Below, one piece after another: positions 63,276 to 64,000 of a DNA stretch of 64,000 nt. The notes beneath the pieces were generated by a model. The model saw only the letters and a list, made by a program, of their open reading frames with translations, was not told where the DNA came from and searched no databases. The translations under genes and the position numbers were made by a program. Origin of the DNA: Armatimonadetes bacterium Uphvl-Ar1 (GTDB taxonomy: Bacteria > Armatimonadota > Fimbriimonadia > Fimbriimonadales > Fimbriimonadaceae); NCBI GenBank assembly GCA_002162075.1, contig CP021423.1, positions 434,001 through 498,000 on the forward strand. Direction: 5' to 3'. Position 1 is the first letter of the stretch. Every line of letters starts with the position of its first letter.

Positions 63276-64000
63276 TTACGGTTTGATGAACTGTTGAGTT
63301 TCCTGCGAAAACGGCGCGGATGTGAGTGCTCCGGGTCTGGTTGTGCTGAGGGAAGCAGCGGCTACGGCGAATTGGAGGGCTTCGGGGAACGATTTTTGAT
63401 CGAGAAGTTGGGCGAGCAGGGCACCATTGAAAACGTCTCCGGCACCGGTTGTGTCAACGGGAGTAACGGAAGGAGCAGGGCCAAAGAATTCTTCTTCACC
63501 GTTTGACCAATAGCACCCTCTTTTACCGAGTGTGATGATTGCGTTTTGGACCCCGAGTTTGAGGATTGAATGTGCGGCATTGCGGGTGCTTTCTTCACTT
63601 TGTGGAAGTATTCCAGTCAGGGCATGCGTTTCCGTTTCGTTTGGAGTGATGGCGAAAAGGCCATTGATGTCAAATTGGGTCAAGTCTCGGAACGGTGCGG
63701 GGTTGAGAATGGTCTTGGATTGACAGCGAAGGACTTGGCGGATCGCTTCATCGGCGATTTCGAGTTGGGTGAGGATGATGTTGGGCCTGGATTGATCGAT
63801 CGCGGACTGAACATCGTCCGCTGTGAGGGCGAAGTTTGCTCCGGGATTGAGGACAATTTCGTTTTCAGCCTCTTGATTGACGAAGATGATTGCGGTTCCG
63901 GTGGGTTGGTCTGTGCGGTGGATGTGGCGGAGGGAAACGCAGTTATCTGAGATTGTTTGGGCGAGGAAATCGCCATTTGTGTCGTTGCCGAGGCAGGCGC
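63276..64000 (-). CDS. rbsK: PfkB-family ribokinase-like sugar kinase, 5' truncated by window edge
   Basis: Phosphorylates a pentose, probably ribose. Visible region: LGNDTNGDFLAQTISDNCV, TGTAIIFVNQEAENEIVLNPGAN, ILTQLEIADEAIRQVL, TILNPAPFRDL, LFAITPNETETHALTG, ITLGKRGCYWS and the catalytic VDTTGAGDVFNGALLAQL with anion hole and base Asp. All match RbsK. The frame is open to the window end, so the N-terminus lies outside. No transport genes in view. Confidence 0.95.
   Translation of the reverse strand, partial: ACLGNDTNGDFLAQTISDNCVSLRHIHRTDQPTGTAIIFVNQEAENEIVLNPGANFALTADDVQSAIDQSRPNIILTQLEIADEAIRQVLRCQSKTILNPAPFRDLTQFDINGLFAITPNETETHALTGILPQSEESTRNAAHSILKLGVQNAIITLGKRGCYWSNGEEEFFGPAPSVTPVDTTGAGDVFNGALLAQLLDQKSFPEALQFAVAAASLSTTRPGALTSAPFSQETQQFIKP

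Overview
The window reads as a chromosomal segment of a Gram-negative-type bacterium, most likely Armatimonadota close to Fimbriimonas. The best taxonomic hint is the prepilin at 22042, whose N-terminus continues [19 protein letters not shown], a form I associate with Armatimonadota pseudopilins. Lipoproteins, a PEP-CTERM protein, a PilB-type ATPase and many glycoside hydrolases fit that lineage. There is no prophage, plasmid or CRISPR array; the only mobile sequence is one REP-associated (RAYT-type) transposase with its repeats, plus a scattered G/C-rich palindromic repeat family.

Layout. 1-9220: end of rmuC, an MFS transporter, rpoC (not next to rpoB), a lipoprotein, then a dprA-like gene and a nucleoside phosphorylase on the minus strand. 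9269-13645: a beta-CASP nuclease-like protein coupled to a GH15 glucoamylase-like protein, facing an ECF sigma/anti-sigma pair. 13752-16221: RAYT transposase, REP-like repeats, GH20 hexosaminidase. 16222-22709: ubiX, a sugar epimerase-like gene, cutC, pckA, an LCP-family protein with a pilin-like partner, and a prepilin. 22730-28509: GH95 fucosidase, an amidohydrolase, an alkyltransferase-like protein, aroC, pnuC. 28621-34199: pilB-like ATPase with an unrecognised membrane-anchored partner, DUF2256, small membrane and secreted proteins, a 3D-domain cell-wall protein, rsmA. 34171-39413: queG, a tandem repeat, dgt, relA/spoT, dtd, tRNA-Leu(GAG). 39489-46196: a broken GGDEF/EAL sensor, a truncated haemoglobin, and CoA-transferase subunits scoA and scoB split by a chemotaxis receptor. 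46373-50805: receiver-like protein, polysaccharide deacetylase, L,D-transpeptidase, thioesterase, hisC, hicBA. 50854-64000: M14 peptidase, lactonase, DUF302 protein, AraC regulators, dus, PEP-CTERM protein, GH16 glucanase with a LacI-type operator, and a partial ribokinase.

Two genome-scale properties stand out. First, the plus strand is G- and T-rich nearly everywhere, even across minus-strand genes, as if it were the leading strand. Second, at about 17 genes a TAnnnT-like hexamer ends 7-8 nt before the start codon, so transcription would begin at or next to the start codon: widespread leaderless mRNA.

At least six genes, probably seven, including the near-universal rsmA and aroC, are broken in a way that adding one G to a 4-5 base plus-strand G run repairs. 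I treat this as probable single-base loss in the assembly rather than gene decay. The GGDEF/EAL gene also has an in-frame TGA and is the best candidate for a real pseudogene. I see no clearly new multi-gene system; the most interesting unexplained items are the rpoC placement, the leaderless promoter pattern, the repeat family that has entered pnuC, and the PilB-linked unknown gene.
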